Source: an uncultured Myxococcales bacterium (lineage in GTDB: Bacteria > Myxococcota_A > Polyangia > Polyangiales > Polyangiaceae). Taken from it: a stretch of 64,000 bases of DNA. How positions within the stretch are numbered: position 1 is the first letter of the stretch; the number at the start of each line of letters is the position of its first letter. The stretch lies in NCBI GenBank assembly GCA_937949945.1, contig CALFEQ010000194.1, positions 62,001 to 126,000 on the forward strand, written 5' to 3'. The notes below the pieces were generated by a model. The model was not told the DNA's origin. It was given only the letters and a program-made list of their open reading frames with translations, and searched no databases. Below, piece after piece: positions 26,525-35,326 of this stretch. A program made the translations under genes and the position numbers.

Positions 26525-27313
26525 ATGATCCGAAAGCTGTTCGCGCTTGCGAGTGTCACCGCGCTGGGAGGACTCGTCGCCACGACGGGTGCGACGGGTT
26601 GTTCCTCGACCGACAAGGTCACGCCGGGCGGGGACGCGGGGCCCGCCGGCAGCACCGACGTGAAGAACACGGACGCACAGAGGCCTCCGCCCAAGGAGGA
26701 CGAGCCCGAGGACGAAGCTCCGACGTGCAAGGCCGACATCCAGTTCACGCCCGACGCGACGAAGCCTCCCGCGCCGCAGCAGGAATCGGCATGCACGAAG
26801 GCGGCGATCGATGCGCTCGCCGATGCGTGCATCGAGGACGCGACCGCCGAGAAGTGCACGGAAGCCCGTGCGGCGGCCGCGAACAAGACCTGTGCGGAGT
26901 GCGTTTTCGGCACGAAGGCCGACGAACAGTGGAAGGCGATCGTCCTCGCTCCGGGCGAGAAGCCCTCGGCCATCTACAACCAGGAGGGCTGCGTCGATCA
27001 CCTCACCGGCGTGGAGGGCTGCGGCCACAAGTACGTCACGGTGCTCTCGTGCTTCAACGCGTACTGCGGCGACTGTGATCCGACGAGCGTGCGCGACTGC
27101 GTCGAGTACATCGCCGAGGGCGAGTGCAAGAGCCACCGGATCGCGGACGAGACGTGTGCGAAGGCGCTCAGCGCGAACGAGGTGATGGTCGACCGTTGCT
27201 TCCCCGCGTCGACCGACCAGGCAGGCGTGAAGGCGCTCTTCGTGCACATGGCCACCGTCGCCTGCGCCTCGAGCCTGCTCGAGGAGGGTGGTGGCGGCGG
27301 CGGCGGCGGCTGA
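26525..27313 (+). CDS. Cys-rich lipoprotein, paralog 2 of 3
   Basis: 262 aa from ATG 26525 with GGAGGG 8 nt upstream. Signal peptide MIRKLFALASVTALGGLVAT with lipobox ATGC. The domain shares with paralog 3: CKADIQFTPDATKP, a CAECVF pair, APGEKPSAIYNQEGC, LTGVEGCGHKYVTVLSC, YCGDC and AEGECKSHRI. It ends in a Gly run. The conserved Cys pairs suggest disulfides in the periplasm. A textbook terminator follows at 27369-27394. Confidence 0.85.
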   Translation: MIRKLFALASVTALGGLVATTGATGCSSTDKVTPGGDAGPAGSTDVKNTDAQRPPPKEDEPEDEAPTCKADIQFTPDATKPPAPQQESACTKAAIDALADACIEDATAEKCTEARAAAANKTCAECVFGTKADEQWKAIVLAPGEKPSAIYNQEGCVDHLTGVEGCGHKYVTVLSCFNAYCGDCDPTSVRDCVEYIAEGECKSHRIADETCAKALSANEVMVDRCFPASTDQAGVKALFVHMATVACASSLLEEGGGGGGGG

Positions 27314-27368
27314 CGCCGCTTCGCGAGGCACCGCGTCGGGCGACGAGCTCGCCCATGCGTGACGAGAG

Positions 27369-27394
27369 GCCGCCGGGCACGCCCGGCGGCTTTT
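27369..27394 (+). terminator. Intrinsic terminator after lipoprotein paralog 2
   Basis: GCCGCCGGGC-AC-GCCCGGCGGC followed by TTTT: a 9-10 bp GC-only stem and a short U-run, 55 bp after the stop codon. Confidence 0.9.
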
Positions 27395-27572
27395 CGTCTC
27401 GTGCGCCTCGAGAGGTCGTCACGAACGTGCCGTGCGCCGTATCGCGAGCGAACGTGCGCGCGCGTCGCGGGCCCTTCGGCCGCTTCACGCGCGCGCGGGC
27501 GCCTCACGAGCCTCTCCCTGGCGTCGGGCTTGCGACCGGGGACGTGGGAAGGCCCAAGCAGGAGGGACCGAA

Positions 27573-28346
27573 ATGATGAAGCAGTTCTACGCTCTGGCGA
27601 CCATCGGCGCGCTGAGCGGGTTCGTCACGCTCACGAGCGTCGCGGGCTGTGGGTCGCAGGGAGGGGGCGACGACGCGGATCGCTCCGGGTCGAACGACAC
27701 GCCGACGAATCCGAGCGATCCCGCCGCCCAGAGCACCGATCCACCCGCGTGCAAGGCGAACATCGACTTCAAGCCCGCGGAGACGAAGCCGGTCGCTCCG
27801 AAGATGGCCTCCGCGTGCACGTCGACGGCCATCAGCGCTCTGGCCGACGCGTGCACCGACGAGCCGAACGGGACGGCCTGCGAGAGCGCGCGCAATGCCC
27901 CGGGCAACAAGGCGTGCGCGGACTGCATCTTCGGGATGAAGTCCGATCCCACCTGGAGGGTGGTGGTCCTCGCCCCCGGCGAGACGCCCGAGGTCATCTA
28001 CAACCAGGAAGCCTGCGTCGAGCACATCACCGGCGTGGAAGGGTGCGGTCACAAGTACATGACCGTGCTCGCGTGCTACGTCGACTACTGCGCCACGTGC
28101 AACAGGCAGTCGGGCATCCAGTGCCTGCAGCAGGTCGCCGAAGGCGAGTGCAAGCCGTATCGCATCGACGACGAGGCATGCGTCAAGGCGACGGAGGAGA
28201 GGCAGAGCGCCATCGCCGGGTGCTTCCCTGCCACGGAGGACGCGAAGGGCATCCGAGCGCTCTTCAATTACATGGCGGCGGTCGCGTGCGGCGGCGGTCA
28301 GGTCGGCGCGGCGGAGGAGGGCGGCGGCGACGACGCCGAACCGTAG
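27573..28346 (+). CDS. Cys-rich lipoprotein, paralog 3 of 3
   Basis: 257 aa from ATG 27573 (CAGGAGGGA upstream). Signal peptide MMKQFYALATIGALSGFVTL with lipobox VAGC. Very similar to paralog 2 in the mature domain: CKANIDFKPAETKP, CADCIF, APGETPEVIYNQEAC, ITGVEGCGHKYMTVLAC, YCATC and AEGECKPYRIDD. The linker before it is Gly/Asp/Ser/Pro-rich and poorly conserved. Arose by tandem duplication with its neighbours; function unknown. Confidence 0.85.
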   Translation: MMKQFYALATIGALSGFVTLTSVAGCGSQGGGDDADRSGSNDTPTNPSDPAAQSTDPPACKANIDFKPAETKPVAPKMASACTSTAISALADACTDEPNGTACESARNAPGNKACADCIFGMKSDPTWRVVVLAPGETPEVIYNQEACVEHITGVEGCGHKYMTVLACYVDYCATCNRQSGIQCLQQVAEGECKPYRIDDEACVKATEERQSAIAGCFPATEDAKGIRALFNYMAAVACGGGQVGAAEEGGGDDAEP

Positions 28347-28560
28347 CCGTTCGACACATGGGCCGTGCGTGAGCTCCACGCGCGGCGAAGCCCGACGAGC
28401 GTGATGGCGTGCCCGGTGTCTCGGCGTCGCCGTCGGGACGGGGCGAAGGTCGCGCGCGCCCCCTCGCCACATCGGAGCGCCGGCGACGCGTCGCCGTGCC
28501 ATCCGGGCGGCAGGATGACGAGCTTTCCCCGCCGGCCCGGCAGAGCTCGGAGGAGGGGAC

Positions 28561-28731
28561 GTGAAGGCGAGCGCGCCCCGACCTTCTCGCACGGCCTTCG
28601 CCGCCGCGCTCGTCGTGCTGCTCGCCCCGGCGTGCGGTTCGTGCGACGAGGCGGAGGGCCTTTCTCCGGGCCCGAGCCCGTCCGCCCGCCCCTTCCACTA
28701 CCGCTGGGACGGAGGCCCCGCGTGTGGATGA
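28561..28731 (+). CDS. Very small lipoprotein (56 aa)
   Basis: GTG 28561 is preceded by GGAGGAGGGGAC, an excellent ribosome binding site. The product has a signal peptide TAFAAALVVLLAPAC with lipobox APAC, then CGSC-like GSCDEAEG, a Ser/Pro stretch and FHYRWDGGPACG. Its stop overlaps (ATGA) a 27-codon frame at 28728-28811 reading MRRLREAGAARTDAADDAGS..., whose Asp/Ala-rich text resembles a lipoprotein linker. Either a coupled micropeptide or a frameshifted tail of a once longer lipoprotein. Confidence 0.65.
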   Translation: MKASAPRPSRTAFAAALVVLLAPACGSCDEAEGLSPGPSPSARPFHYRWDGGPACG

Positions 28732-28845
28732 GGCGTCTCCGCGAAGCGGGCGCTGCCCGTACGGACGCCGCCGACGACGCCGGCAGTACGGCCGAGGACG
28801 CAGCCCCGTGACGCGGGCTCTCGGGTCGACTAGCTTGCGGTCGCG

Positions 28846-29994
28846 ATGATCACCGAGCCCAACGCGACCTTGCGCGACTCCGACCCCGACGTCGGGCTCT
28901 TCACCGTCCTCCGAGAGGACGGGACCGCCGATCCGCGGGTCGATCCGAAGATCCCCACGGAGCGGCTGCTCTTCGCGTATCGCCACTTGCGTCGGCTGCG
29001 CCTGCTCGACGCGCGCATGATCCTGCTCCAGCGCCAGGGCCGGATCGGCTTCTACGGTGCGTGCACGGGCCAGGAGGCCGTGCCGATCGCGACGGGCCTC
29101 GTCGCGCGCCCGGACGACTGGGTCTTCCCCGCGCTGCGCGAGCAGAGCGTCATGCTCGTGCGGGGCTTTCCGCTGCGCGAGTTCGTGGCTCAGGTCTTCG
29201 GCAACTCCGGTGACGTGCTCAAGGGGCGGCAGATGCCGAGCCATCCTTCGGGCAGGCGTGTGAACCAGGTGAGCTGGTCGTCGTGCATCGGCCCGCAGAT
29301 CCCGCAGGCCGTCGGCGCGGCATGGGCGATGAAGCAGGCGAAGAAGCGAGGCGACGCGAAGGGCGATCCCGACGCGATCGCGTTCGGCTTCTGCGGAGAC
29401 GGCGCGACGAGCCAGCCCGACTTCCACGCCGCGATGACGTTCGCGAAGAGGCTCGAGGCGCCCGTCGTCATCGTGTGCCAGAACAACCACTGGTCGATCA
29501 GCGTGCCGACGTCTCGTCAGACGGCGTCGCGCACGATCGCCGTCAAGGGCCGCGCATACGGCATCCCGAGCGTTCGCGTCGACGGCAACGACCTGCTCGC
29601 GATGTACGCCGTCCTGTCCTCGGCGGCCGACCGCGCGCGACGCGGCGAGGGGCCGACGTTCGTCGAGGCGCTCACGTATCGCATCGGCGCGCACTCGACG
29701 AGCGACGATCCGAGCCGTTACCGGACGGACGCCGAGGTCGAGGCCTGGAAGAAGAAGGATCCGGTCGATCGGCTCGCCCGGCACCTCCGAAAGCTCGGCG
29801 CGATCGACGACGCCTTCGAGAAGACGCTCCAGGAGGAGCTCACGGCGGAGATCGCCGCGGTCGTCAAGGAGGTCGAGGAGCTGCCTCCGCCTCCGCGGAC
29901 GAGCCTCTTCGACGACGTCTACGCCGAGCCGACGTGGAACCTCCGCGAGCAGCGGGAGCTCCTCCTGAGGACTCCGCCCGCGCCTTCGCACTGA
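28846..29994 (+). CDS. 2-oxoacid dehydrogenase E1 component, alpha subunit (branched-chain or pyruvate type)
   Basis: 382 aa from ATG 28846. Thiamine-diphosphate enzyme that decarboxylates a 2-oxoacid and passes the acyl group to lipoyl-E2. Seen: GRIGFYGACTGQEAVPIA, HPSGRRVNQVSWSSCIG, the TPP/Mg motif GDGATSQPDFHAAM...CQNNHWSIS, and the phosphorylation-loop-like YRIGAHSTSDDPSRYR. FYGACTGQEA and the ST-SDDP loop fit branched-chain E1-alpha best. No beta subunit or E2 is adjacent, though lpdA (E3) is the next gene, 110 bp downstream. Confidence 0.9.
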   Translation: MITEPNATLRDSDPDVGLFTVLREDGTADPRVDPKIPTERLLFAYRHLRRLRLLDARMILLQRQGRIGFYGACTGQEAVPIATGLVARPDDWVFPALREQSVMLVRGFPLREFVAQVFGNSGDVLKGRQMPSHPSGRRVNQVSWSSCIGPQIPQAVGAAWAMKQAKKRGDAKGDPDAIAFGFCGDGATSQPDFHAAMTFAKRLEAPVVIVCQNNHWSISVPTSRQTASRTIAVKGRAYGIPSVRVDGNDLLAMYAVLSSAADRARRGEGPTFVEALTYRIGAHSTSDDPSRYRTDAEVEAWKKKDPVDRLARHLRKLGAIDDAFEKTLQEELTAEIAAVVKEVEELPPPPRTSLFDDVYAEPTWNLREQRELLLRTPPAPSH

Positions 29995-30104
29995 CGATGC
30001 ACCGCGGCGACGCGGCGGCGCATCGTGCTTCCGCTTCGCTACTTTGCGCGGGGCTTTCCTTCGTGTAAACCGGCCCTACTTCCTCATCATTCACGGAGAG
30101 ATCG

Positions 30105-31526
30105 ATGGCGAACCGAACGTGCGATGTGGTGGTGATCGGCGGAGGCCCTGGAGGCTACGTCTGCTCGATCCGGCTCGGCCAGCTCAAGCAGAAGGTCATC
30201 TGCGTGGAGAAGGAGGAGGTCGGCGGCGTGTGCCTCAACTGGGGCTGCGTGCCGTCGAAGGCCCTGATCAGCGCCAGCCACACCTACGAGAAGGTGAAGG
30301 ACCAGGGCCAGACGATGGGCATCCTCACGGAAGGCCTTCGCGTCGACGTCCCGCGCATGCAGGAGTGGAAGGACGGCATCGTCAAGAAGCTCACCGGCGG
30401 CGTGAAGGGCCTGTTCCGTGGCAACGGGGTCGAGCTCGTCTACGGTGAGGCGCGCGTCACGAGCCCGAGGACGGTCCAGGTGAAGACGCGCGAGGGCGCG
30501 ACGGAGACGATCGAGGCGACGAAGGCCATCGTCATCGCCACGGGCTCGTCGACCATCGAGCTGCCGGCCTTCAAGTTCGACGGCAAGCAGATCATCGGCG
30601 CGAGGGAGGCCGTCAGCCTGAAGAGCGTCCCGAAGCGCCTGCTCGTCATCGGCGGCGGCGTCATCGGGCTCGAGCTCGGCACGGTCTATCAGAAGCTCGG
30701 CGCCGAGCTCACGATCGTGGAGGCGACCCCGAGCCTCTTGCCGGGCGTCGAACCGGATTGCACCGCGGTCGTGGAGAAGAAGCTCCTCAAGCACGGAGCG
30801 AAGATCTTCAAGAACGCGAAGGCGATGGGCTACGAGCGCAACGCCGACGGCTCGCTCGCGGTGAAGGTCGATCTCGGCGGCGGCAAGTACGACACGCTCG
30901 TCACCGACATGGTCCTCGTCGCGGTCGGCATGCGCCCGAACGGCGCCGGATTCGGCCTCGAGGAGATCGGCGTGAAGGTCGAGCGCGGCTTCGTGCCGAC
31001 GGACCAGTTCGGCCGCACCAACGTCGAGGGCGTCTACGCCATCGGTGACGTCAGCGGCCACCCGATGCTCGCGCACAAGGCCAGCAAGGAAGGCGAGGTG
31101 GTCGCCGAGATCATCGCGGGTCACAAGGCCGCGAAGGACTGGGTCGCCATCCCGGCGGCCATCTTCACGGACCCCGAGATCGCCACCGCCGGCCTCACCG
31201 AGGCTCAGGCGAAGGAGAAGGGCTTCGAGGTCCGCATCGGCAAGTTCCCGTTCGCCGCGCTCGGGCGCGCCATGGCGGTCGGGGAGACCGACGGCTTCTT
31301 CAAGGTCGTCGCCGACAAGAAGACGAACGAGCTGCTCGGCGTCCACATCGTCGGCCCCGAGGCGAGCGACCTCATCAGCGAGGGCGCGCTCGCGCTCGAG
31401 ATGCACGCGTTCCTCGAGGACATCGGGCTCACGATCCACCCGCACCCGACGCTCGGCGAGGGCTTCATGGAGGCCGCGATGAACGGCCTCGGCCACGCGA
31501 TCCACATCCTCAACCGCGGCAACTGA
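30105..31526 (+). CDS. lpdA: Dihydrolipoyl dehydrogenase (E3)
   Basis: 473 aa from ATG 30105. Reoxidises dihydrolipoamide with NAD+. Seen: FAD loop VVVIGGGPGGYVC, redox pair Cys43/Cys48 in GGVCLNWGCVPSKAL, NAD loop LLVIGGGVIGLELGTVY, GVYAIGDVSGHPMLAHKA, and the C-terminal active-site HPHPTLGEGFMEA. Full family length; dimeric, cytoplasmic. It follows the E1-alpha gene and probably serves that complex. An AT-richer stretch with GTGTAAACC 40 bp upstream may be its own promoter. Confidence 0.97.
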   Translation: MANRTCDVVVIGGGPGGYVCSIRLGQLKQKVICVEKEEVGGVCLNWGCVPSKALISASHTYEKVKDQGQTMGILTEGLRVDVPRMQEWKDGIVKKLTGGVKGLFRGNGVELVYGEARVTSPRTVQVKTREGATETIEATKAIVIATGSSTIELPAFKFDGKQIIGAREAVSLKSVPKRLLVIGGGVIGLELGTVYQKLGAELTIVEATPSLLPGVEPDCTAVVEKKLLKHGAKIFKNAKAMGYERNADGSLAVKVDLGGGKYDTLVTDMVLVAVGMRPNGAGFGLEEIGVKVERGFVPTDQFGRTNVEGVYAIGDVSGHPMLAHKASKEGEVVAEIIAGHKAAKDWVAIPAAIFTDPEIATAGLTEAQAKEKGFEVRIGKFPFAALGRAMAVGETDGFFKVVADKKTNELLGVHIVGPEASDLISEGALALEMHAFLEDIGLTIHPHPTLGEGFMEAAMNGLGHAIHILNRGN

Positions 31527-31540
31527 CCGCCGCCGCGGAA

Positions 31541-31567
31541 AGGGGCGGCGCGACTAGCGCCGCCCCT
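31541..31567. terminator. Convergent inverted repeat, possible two-way terminator
   Basis: AGGGGCGGCG-CGACTAG-CGCCGCCCCT: perfect 10-bp arms and a 7-nt loop between the ends of lpdA and the convergent small zinc protein gene, whose stop codon is in the loop. There is no U-run on either side. Confidence 0.5.
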
Positions 31568-31730
31568 TGAAGCCCATCATCTGCTGGACGACGGCCTCGC
31601 TCTCTTCGGCGATCTCCGCGCTCTCGCGCGCGCGGTCCGCGCAGTCCTCGCACAGCTTCTTCGTCTTGCCGTCGATTTTCACGGAGACGAGCCGGTCGAC
31701 CTCGTCGTCGCAACCCTTGCACGTCGGCAT
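31554..31730 (-). CDS. Small CxxC...CxxC zinc-finger-like protein (58 aa)
   Basis: ATG 31730 with a strong GGAGGAGG site. The product starts MPTCKGCDDEVDRLVSVKID and has a second pair in KKLCEDCADRARESAE, giving Cys4, Cys7, Cys27 and Cys30, spaced as a zinc ribbon. A charged helix and QQMMGFKGRR follow. Small treble-clef-like proteins of this kind are usually cytosolic nucleic-acid or protein adaptors; the role here is unknown. It is divergent from pspA by about 108 bp. Confidence 0.8.
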   Translation of the reverse strand: MPTCKGCDDEVDRLVSVKIDGKTKKLCEDCADRARESAEIAEESEAVVQQMMGFKGRR

Positions 31731-31838
31731 GTAGCCTCCTCCCGTTTTTTCCGGCGCTGCGCGCGGACGGAACTTATCATACGAGGCTAGGCCAGCCGCG
31801 GAAGGGTATAGTCTTTCGTGGCGTTGGAGGCGTGAGCG

Positions 31839-32543
31839 ATGGGCATCTTCGACCGCATGGGCAAGGTCATCTCGAGCAACCTGAATGCGTTGCTCGACAA
31901 GGCCGAGGACGACAGGAAGCTCCTCGAGCTCAACCTCGAAGAGATGGCCGAGCAGCTCAAGGCAGGTCGACAGGACGTCATCGCCGCGGTCGCCGCAGAG
32001 AAGCAGCTCCGAAAGAAGGTCGACGACCTCAAGGCCGAGGTCGAAAAATGGGAGAAGCGCGCCGAGCTCGCGCTCAAGAGCGAGGACGAGGCGCTCGCGC
32101 GCGAGGCCCTGCGCCAGAAGAAGCGCTGCGAGACGGAGCTCGAGGCCGCGGAGAAGTCGCGCATCGAGCAGCGCGACACGGCTTTGAAGATGAAAGAGGA
32201 GCTCGAGCGGATGGAGCGGAAGCTCGAGGACCTCAAGATGCGGAAAGGGACGATCGCCGCGCGCGCCCAGCAGGCGAGGTCCGGCGGCGGCTCCGAGTCG
32301 CTCGGGGCGCGCGGAGGCTCGAGCGCGTTCGAGAACTTCCGCCGGATGGAAGAGAAGATCGAGGGCCGTGAGGCGGAGAGCCTCGCGATGGCCGAGGTGG
32401 AGGCCGCGCTCGGGACGACGGAGCGGCGCGATCTCGAGGAGAAGTTCCGCGAGCTCGAGCGAGGCCTCGGCGGCGGTGGCTCGGCGAAGGACGCCGATAT
32501 CGAGGACGAGCTCGCCAAGCTGAAGAAGCGCATCCGCATCTAG
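31839..32543 (+). CDS. pspA: PspA/IM30 family protein
   Basis: 234 aa from ATG 31839 (GGAGG upstream). Opens with the amphipathic helix MGIFDRMGKVISSNLNALLD, then a long coiled coil rich in Glu/Lys/Arg (to about residue 150), a Gly/Ser linker and two more helices including FENFRRMEEKIEGREAES. These are the hallmarks of ESCRT-III-related PspA/IM30 that coats and repairs the inner membrane under stress. No PspF or PspBC nearby. Instead the following gene begins 2 nt after its stop, so the partner here is the cyclase-like/ATPase-like protein. Confidence 0.93.
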   Translation: MGIFDRMGKVISSNLNALLDKAEDDRKLLELNLEEMAEQLKAGRQDVIAAVAAEKQLRKKVDDLKAEVEKWEKRAELALKSEDEALAREALRQKKRCETELEAAEKSRIEQRDTALKMKEELERMERKLEDLKMRKGTIAARAQQARSGGGSESLGARGGSSAFENFRRMEEKIEGREAESLAMAEVEAALGTTERRDLEEKFRELERGLGGGGSAKDADIEDELAKLKKRIRI

Positions 32544-32545
32544 TC

Positions 32546-35320
32546 GTGGAAGCGCGCGTCATCGCGAGCTTTCGGACGATCGGGGGACCAGGGAGGCCGT
32601 TCCTCGAGCGCGCGCGATCGCTCATCGAGCGCATGACGTCCCTCGGCGGCGTGCACGTCGGATGGGACGTCCTCAAGATCACCTTCGCGTTCGAGGCGTC
32701 GCAGCTCCCCGCGGTGCTCGACGCGGCCATCAACCCCGGGCCCGAGACGCAGGGGGAGGAGCCGCCTTGGGCCGTCGGGCTCGCGCAGGGCGACATCCGG
32801 CAGGTGAACGAGCCGGGCTCGCCGCTCACGTCGAGCGGTCTTCTCTGGTGGGGGCCGCCCATCGTCGCCGCCTCCGCGCTCGCGGGCCTCGCGCGGCCGG
32901 GCGAGATCCTCTGCGCGCAGACGATCCCCGCGCTCCGCTCCGGAGACCTCGTGACGTCGGGGCTCCGCATCGCGCGCGAGGGGACGCTCCGCGTCCGTGG
33001 CGCGCGCATCTACAAGCCACAGCCGTGGAGGCGACAGGCGATCGAGAACCTGGCGCGGATGAGGGAGCCGGGCCTCGTCACCGCGCACTTGCCACGGGTC
33101 TCGCTCGAGCCCGGCGCGCTGGTCGTCGTCCGCGCGGCGCCCGGCGCCGGCGGGACGCGCCTGTTGAACGAGCTCGCGGCGCGCGAGGCGCGCGCGCTCG
33201 TCATCTCGCCCGCGGGATCGGGCTTCGAGCCGCTGGGCGCGCTCCGTCGCGCGCTCGGACGAGCGGCGGGGCGCACCGTGAACCCGCTCCTGCTCGAGCT
33301 GCAGGAGCCGCTCGACGAGCTGCTCGCCGGCAAGGGCGTCTCGCTCGACATGGCCGCGAGGCTCATTACGGCGTTCCTCTGGCCGAAGGTGTCGGGGACG
33401 AGCAGCGCGATCCTCATCGACGACGCAAAATGGGTCGATCCAGCGACACTCGAGGCGTGCGTGCGTGCGGTGCGCAAGGCGCCGGCGTTCGGCGTCATCG
33501 CCCGTCTCGACGCGACCGGAGGGCTGCCCTCGGTGCTCGCCGGGCTGAACAAGGTGGCCGAGCACGAGGTGCCGGCGCTCTCGCGCGAAGGCGCGGAGGA
33601 CGTCGCCGTCGGGTGCACGGGCGACGCGATCGACGCGCACGCGCGCGCCCGCTGGGCACGTCTGGGAGGCGGCAGCCCGCTCGCCGTCGTGGAGGCGATC
33701 GCGCACGGCATCGCGAGCGGCGACCTGACGTGGTCCGGTGAGGTGGCGACGCCACGCTCGCGTGCGGCGGGACGAGGGAAGGTGCGGTCCGCGGCGAAGT
33801 GGATCCGCAAGCGCGCCAACGCCGAGAAGACGCCGGTGCGCGTCCTCCTCTCGCTGCTCGCGGTCCTCGGTGGCGAGGCGAAGCTCTCCCTCGTCGAGCG
33901 CGTGCTCGAGAAGGCGTCGCTCCGCGTCGATGCGGCCGCGACCCTCGCGTACATGGAGCGCGCTCGCTGGGTGGTCCGCCCGCAGGAGGGTTGGTTCGCA
34001 TTCCCGTCGCGCACGCACAAGGACGCGCTCTTCGCGACGCTCGAGGAGGAGGTCAAACACAAGCTGCACCTCGCAGCCGCGCGCGCGATCGAGGAGAGTG
34101 AAGGCGCGTTCGGTCGCGTCGAGGCCGCCTGGCATGCGGCGCAGGCGGGCGAGGGCGCGAAGGCCGCCGCGGCGCTGCTCGAGGCCGCGCGGGCGACGGG
34201 CGCGGCCGGCTTCCAGGCCAGCACGACGCAGCTCGTGGCGTTCGCCCGCCGCGCCGATCCGTCGTGCGAGGAGGCGGCTCTCGAGCTGCTCGGGCAGGTG
34301 CTCGATCGCCCGTCGAGCGAGAACCCCGCTCCTGCATCGATCCCGCCGATGGCGCCGCCTTCGGCTCCGCCCGTCGCCTTCGGACCGTCGCCGTCGCCGT
34401 CGTCCCATTCGTTCTACGCGGCGCGCCCGTCCAACGCGCCGGTTCGGTCGGTGCCCGAGCGCGTCGCCGCGATCGCGTCCGTGCCGCCCGTTCCGCGGTC
34501 GGTCTCGGTCCCGCCGCCGGCGGCGCCCGTGCCGCCGGCGCCGGCCGTGCCTCGGGCTCCGCTGGCTTCGCCGGCTTCGCCGCGCGTGCCGATCCCGCCG
34601 GCCACGATTCCGCAGATCCCGGACAACTTCGACGACATGGTCGAGCACGCGCTCTCCACGGGCGCAGAGCCGGACTCGATGGTGGAGCACGCGGTGATCA
34701 TCAACCCGGACGGCCCGCCGCAGGCCGATCGATCCGGTCCGGCCACGCGAGCGACGATCGAGAGCGAGCCGCCGACGATGCTGGACGAGGAGGCAGCGCC
34801 GCCGGTGCCCGACGAGTCCGCCCCCGCGCGCTCGGGACCGTCGCTGTCCCGTGACCCGTCGAAGCCGCCCGCGTCGGACGGCGGCAGCCTCGCGCGCCGA
34901 CTGGCGGAGCTCGCGAAGGAGGTCCTCCAAGCGGCGGACGACGCCGCGCTCGCGCGATGGGCCGACGGCCTTCCTCCGGCCGGCGAGAGCGCCGCGTTCA
35001 CGGGACGTATGCGCGCGATGGAGCAGCTCGGCCGCGGAGACATCGGCGATGCGCTGCGCGTCCTCCGCCGAACGCGCGCGCAGCTCGATCCATCGGATCA
35101 CCGCCGCCGCTGCCAGACGTCGCTCGCGCTCGCCGTCGCCCTCAGCGTCGCCGGCCGCCCGCAGGAGGCTCTGCTCGAGGGCCTCGACGCCCTCGCGCGC
35201 GCCCGCCAGGTCGGCGACGACCGCGGCGCGAAGGCGTGCCTCGCGTTCCTCGCGAAGCTCTATTCGTCCGTCTCGCGCGACGAGGAAGCAGAGTTGCTGC
35301 GAGCTCGGTCGATGAGCTGA
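32546..35320 (+). CDS. Degenerate class III cyclase-like domain fused to an AAA/STAND-like ATPase domain
   Basis: 924 aa from GTG 32546. Residues 1-160 recall the class III nucleotide cyclase fold (WWGPPIVAASALAGLARPGEILC matches the typical 'GxxVxxAARLxxLAxPGEIL' strand) but lack metal-binding Asp residues. Residues about 180-480 resemble an AAA_16/STAND module: the Walker A place is RAAPGAGGTRLL, without Lys, while the Walker B place ILIDDAKWVD is good. Winged-helix-like and helical segments, a long Pro/Ala-rich linker (about 590-760) and TPR-like helices follow. Probably a non-hydrolysing regulatory protein. Translationally linked to pspA (2-nt gap) and convergent with the FlhB-like gene. 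Confidence 0.7.
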   Translation: MEARVIASFRTIGGPGRPFLERARSLIERMTSLGGVHVGWDVLKITFAFEASQLPAVLDAAINPGPETQGEEPPWAVGLAQGDIRQVNEPGSPLTSSGLLWWGPPIVAASALAGLARPGEILCAQTIPALRSGDLVTSGLRIAREGTLRVRGARIYKPQPWRRQAIENLARMREPGLVTAHLPRVSLEPGALVVVRAAPGAGGTRLLNELAAREARALVISPAGSGFEPLGALRRALGRAAGRTVNPLLLELQEPLDELLAGKGVSLDMAARLITAFLWPKVSGTSSAILIDDAKWVDPATLEACVRAVRKAPAFGVIARLDATGGLPSVLAGLNKVAEHEVPALSREGAEDVAVGCTGDAIDAHARARWARLGGGSPLAVVEAIAHGIASGDLTWSGEVATPRSRAAGRGKVRSAAKWIRKRANAEKTPVRVLLSLLAVLGGEAKLSLVERVLEKASLRVDAAATLAYMERARWVVRPQEGWFAFPSRTHKDALFATLEEEVKHKLHLAAARAIEESEGAFGRVEAAWHAAQAGEGAKAAAALLEAARATGAAGFQASTTQLVAFARRADPSCEEAALELLGQVLDRPSSENPAPASIPPMAPPSAPPVAFGPSPSPSSHSFYAARPSNAPVRSVPERVAAIASVPPVPRSVSVPPPAAPVPPAPAVPRAPLASPASPRVPIPPATIPQIPDNFDDMVEHALSTGAEPDSMVEHAVIINPDGPPQADRSGPATRATIESEPPTMLDEEAAPPVPDESAPARSGPSLSRDPSKPPASDGGSLARRLAELAKEVLQAADDAALARWADGLPPAGESAAFTGRMRAMEQLGRGDIGDALRVLRRTRAQLDPSDHRRRCQTSLALAVALSVAGRPQEALLEGLDALARARQVGDDRGAKACLAFLAKLYSSVSRDEEAELLRARSMS

Positions 35321-35326
35321 CGCACC

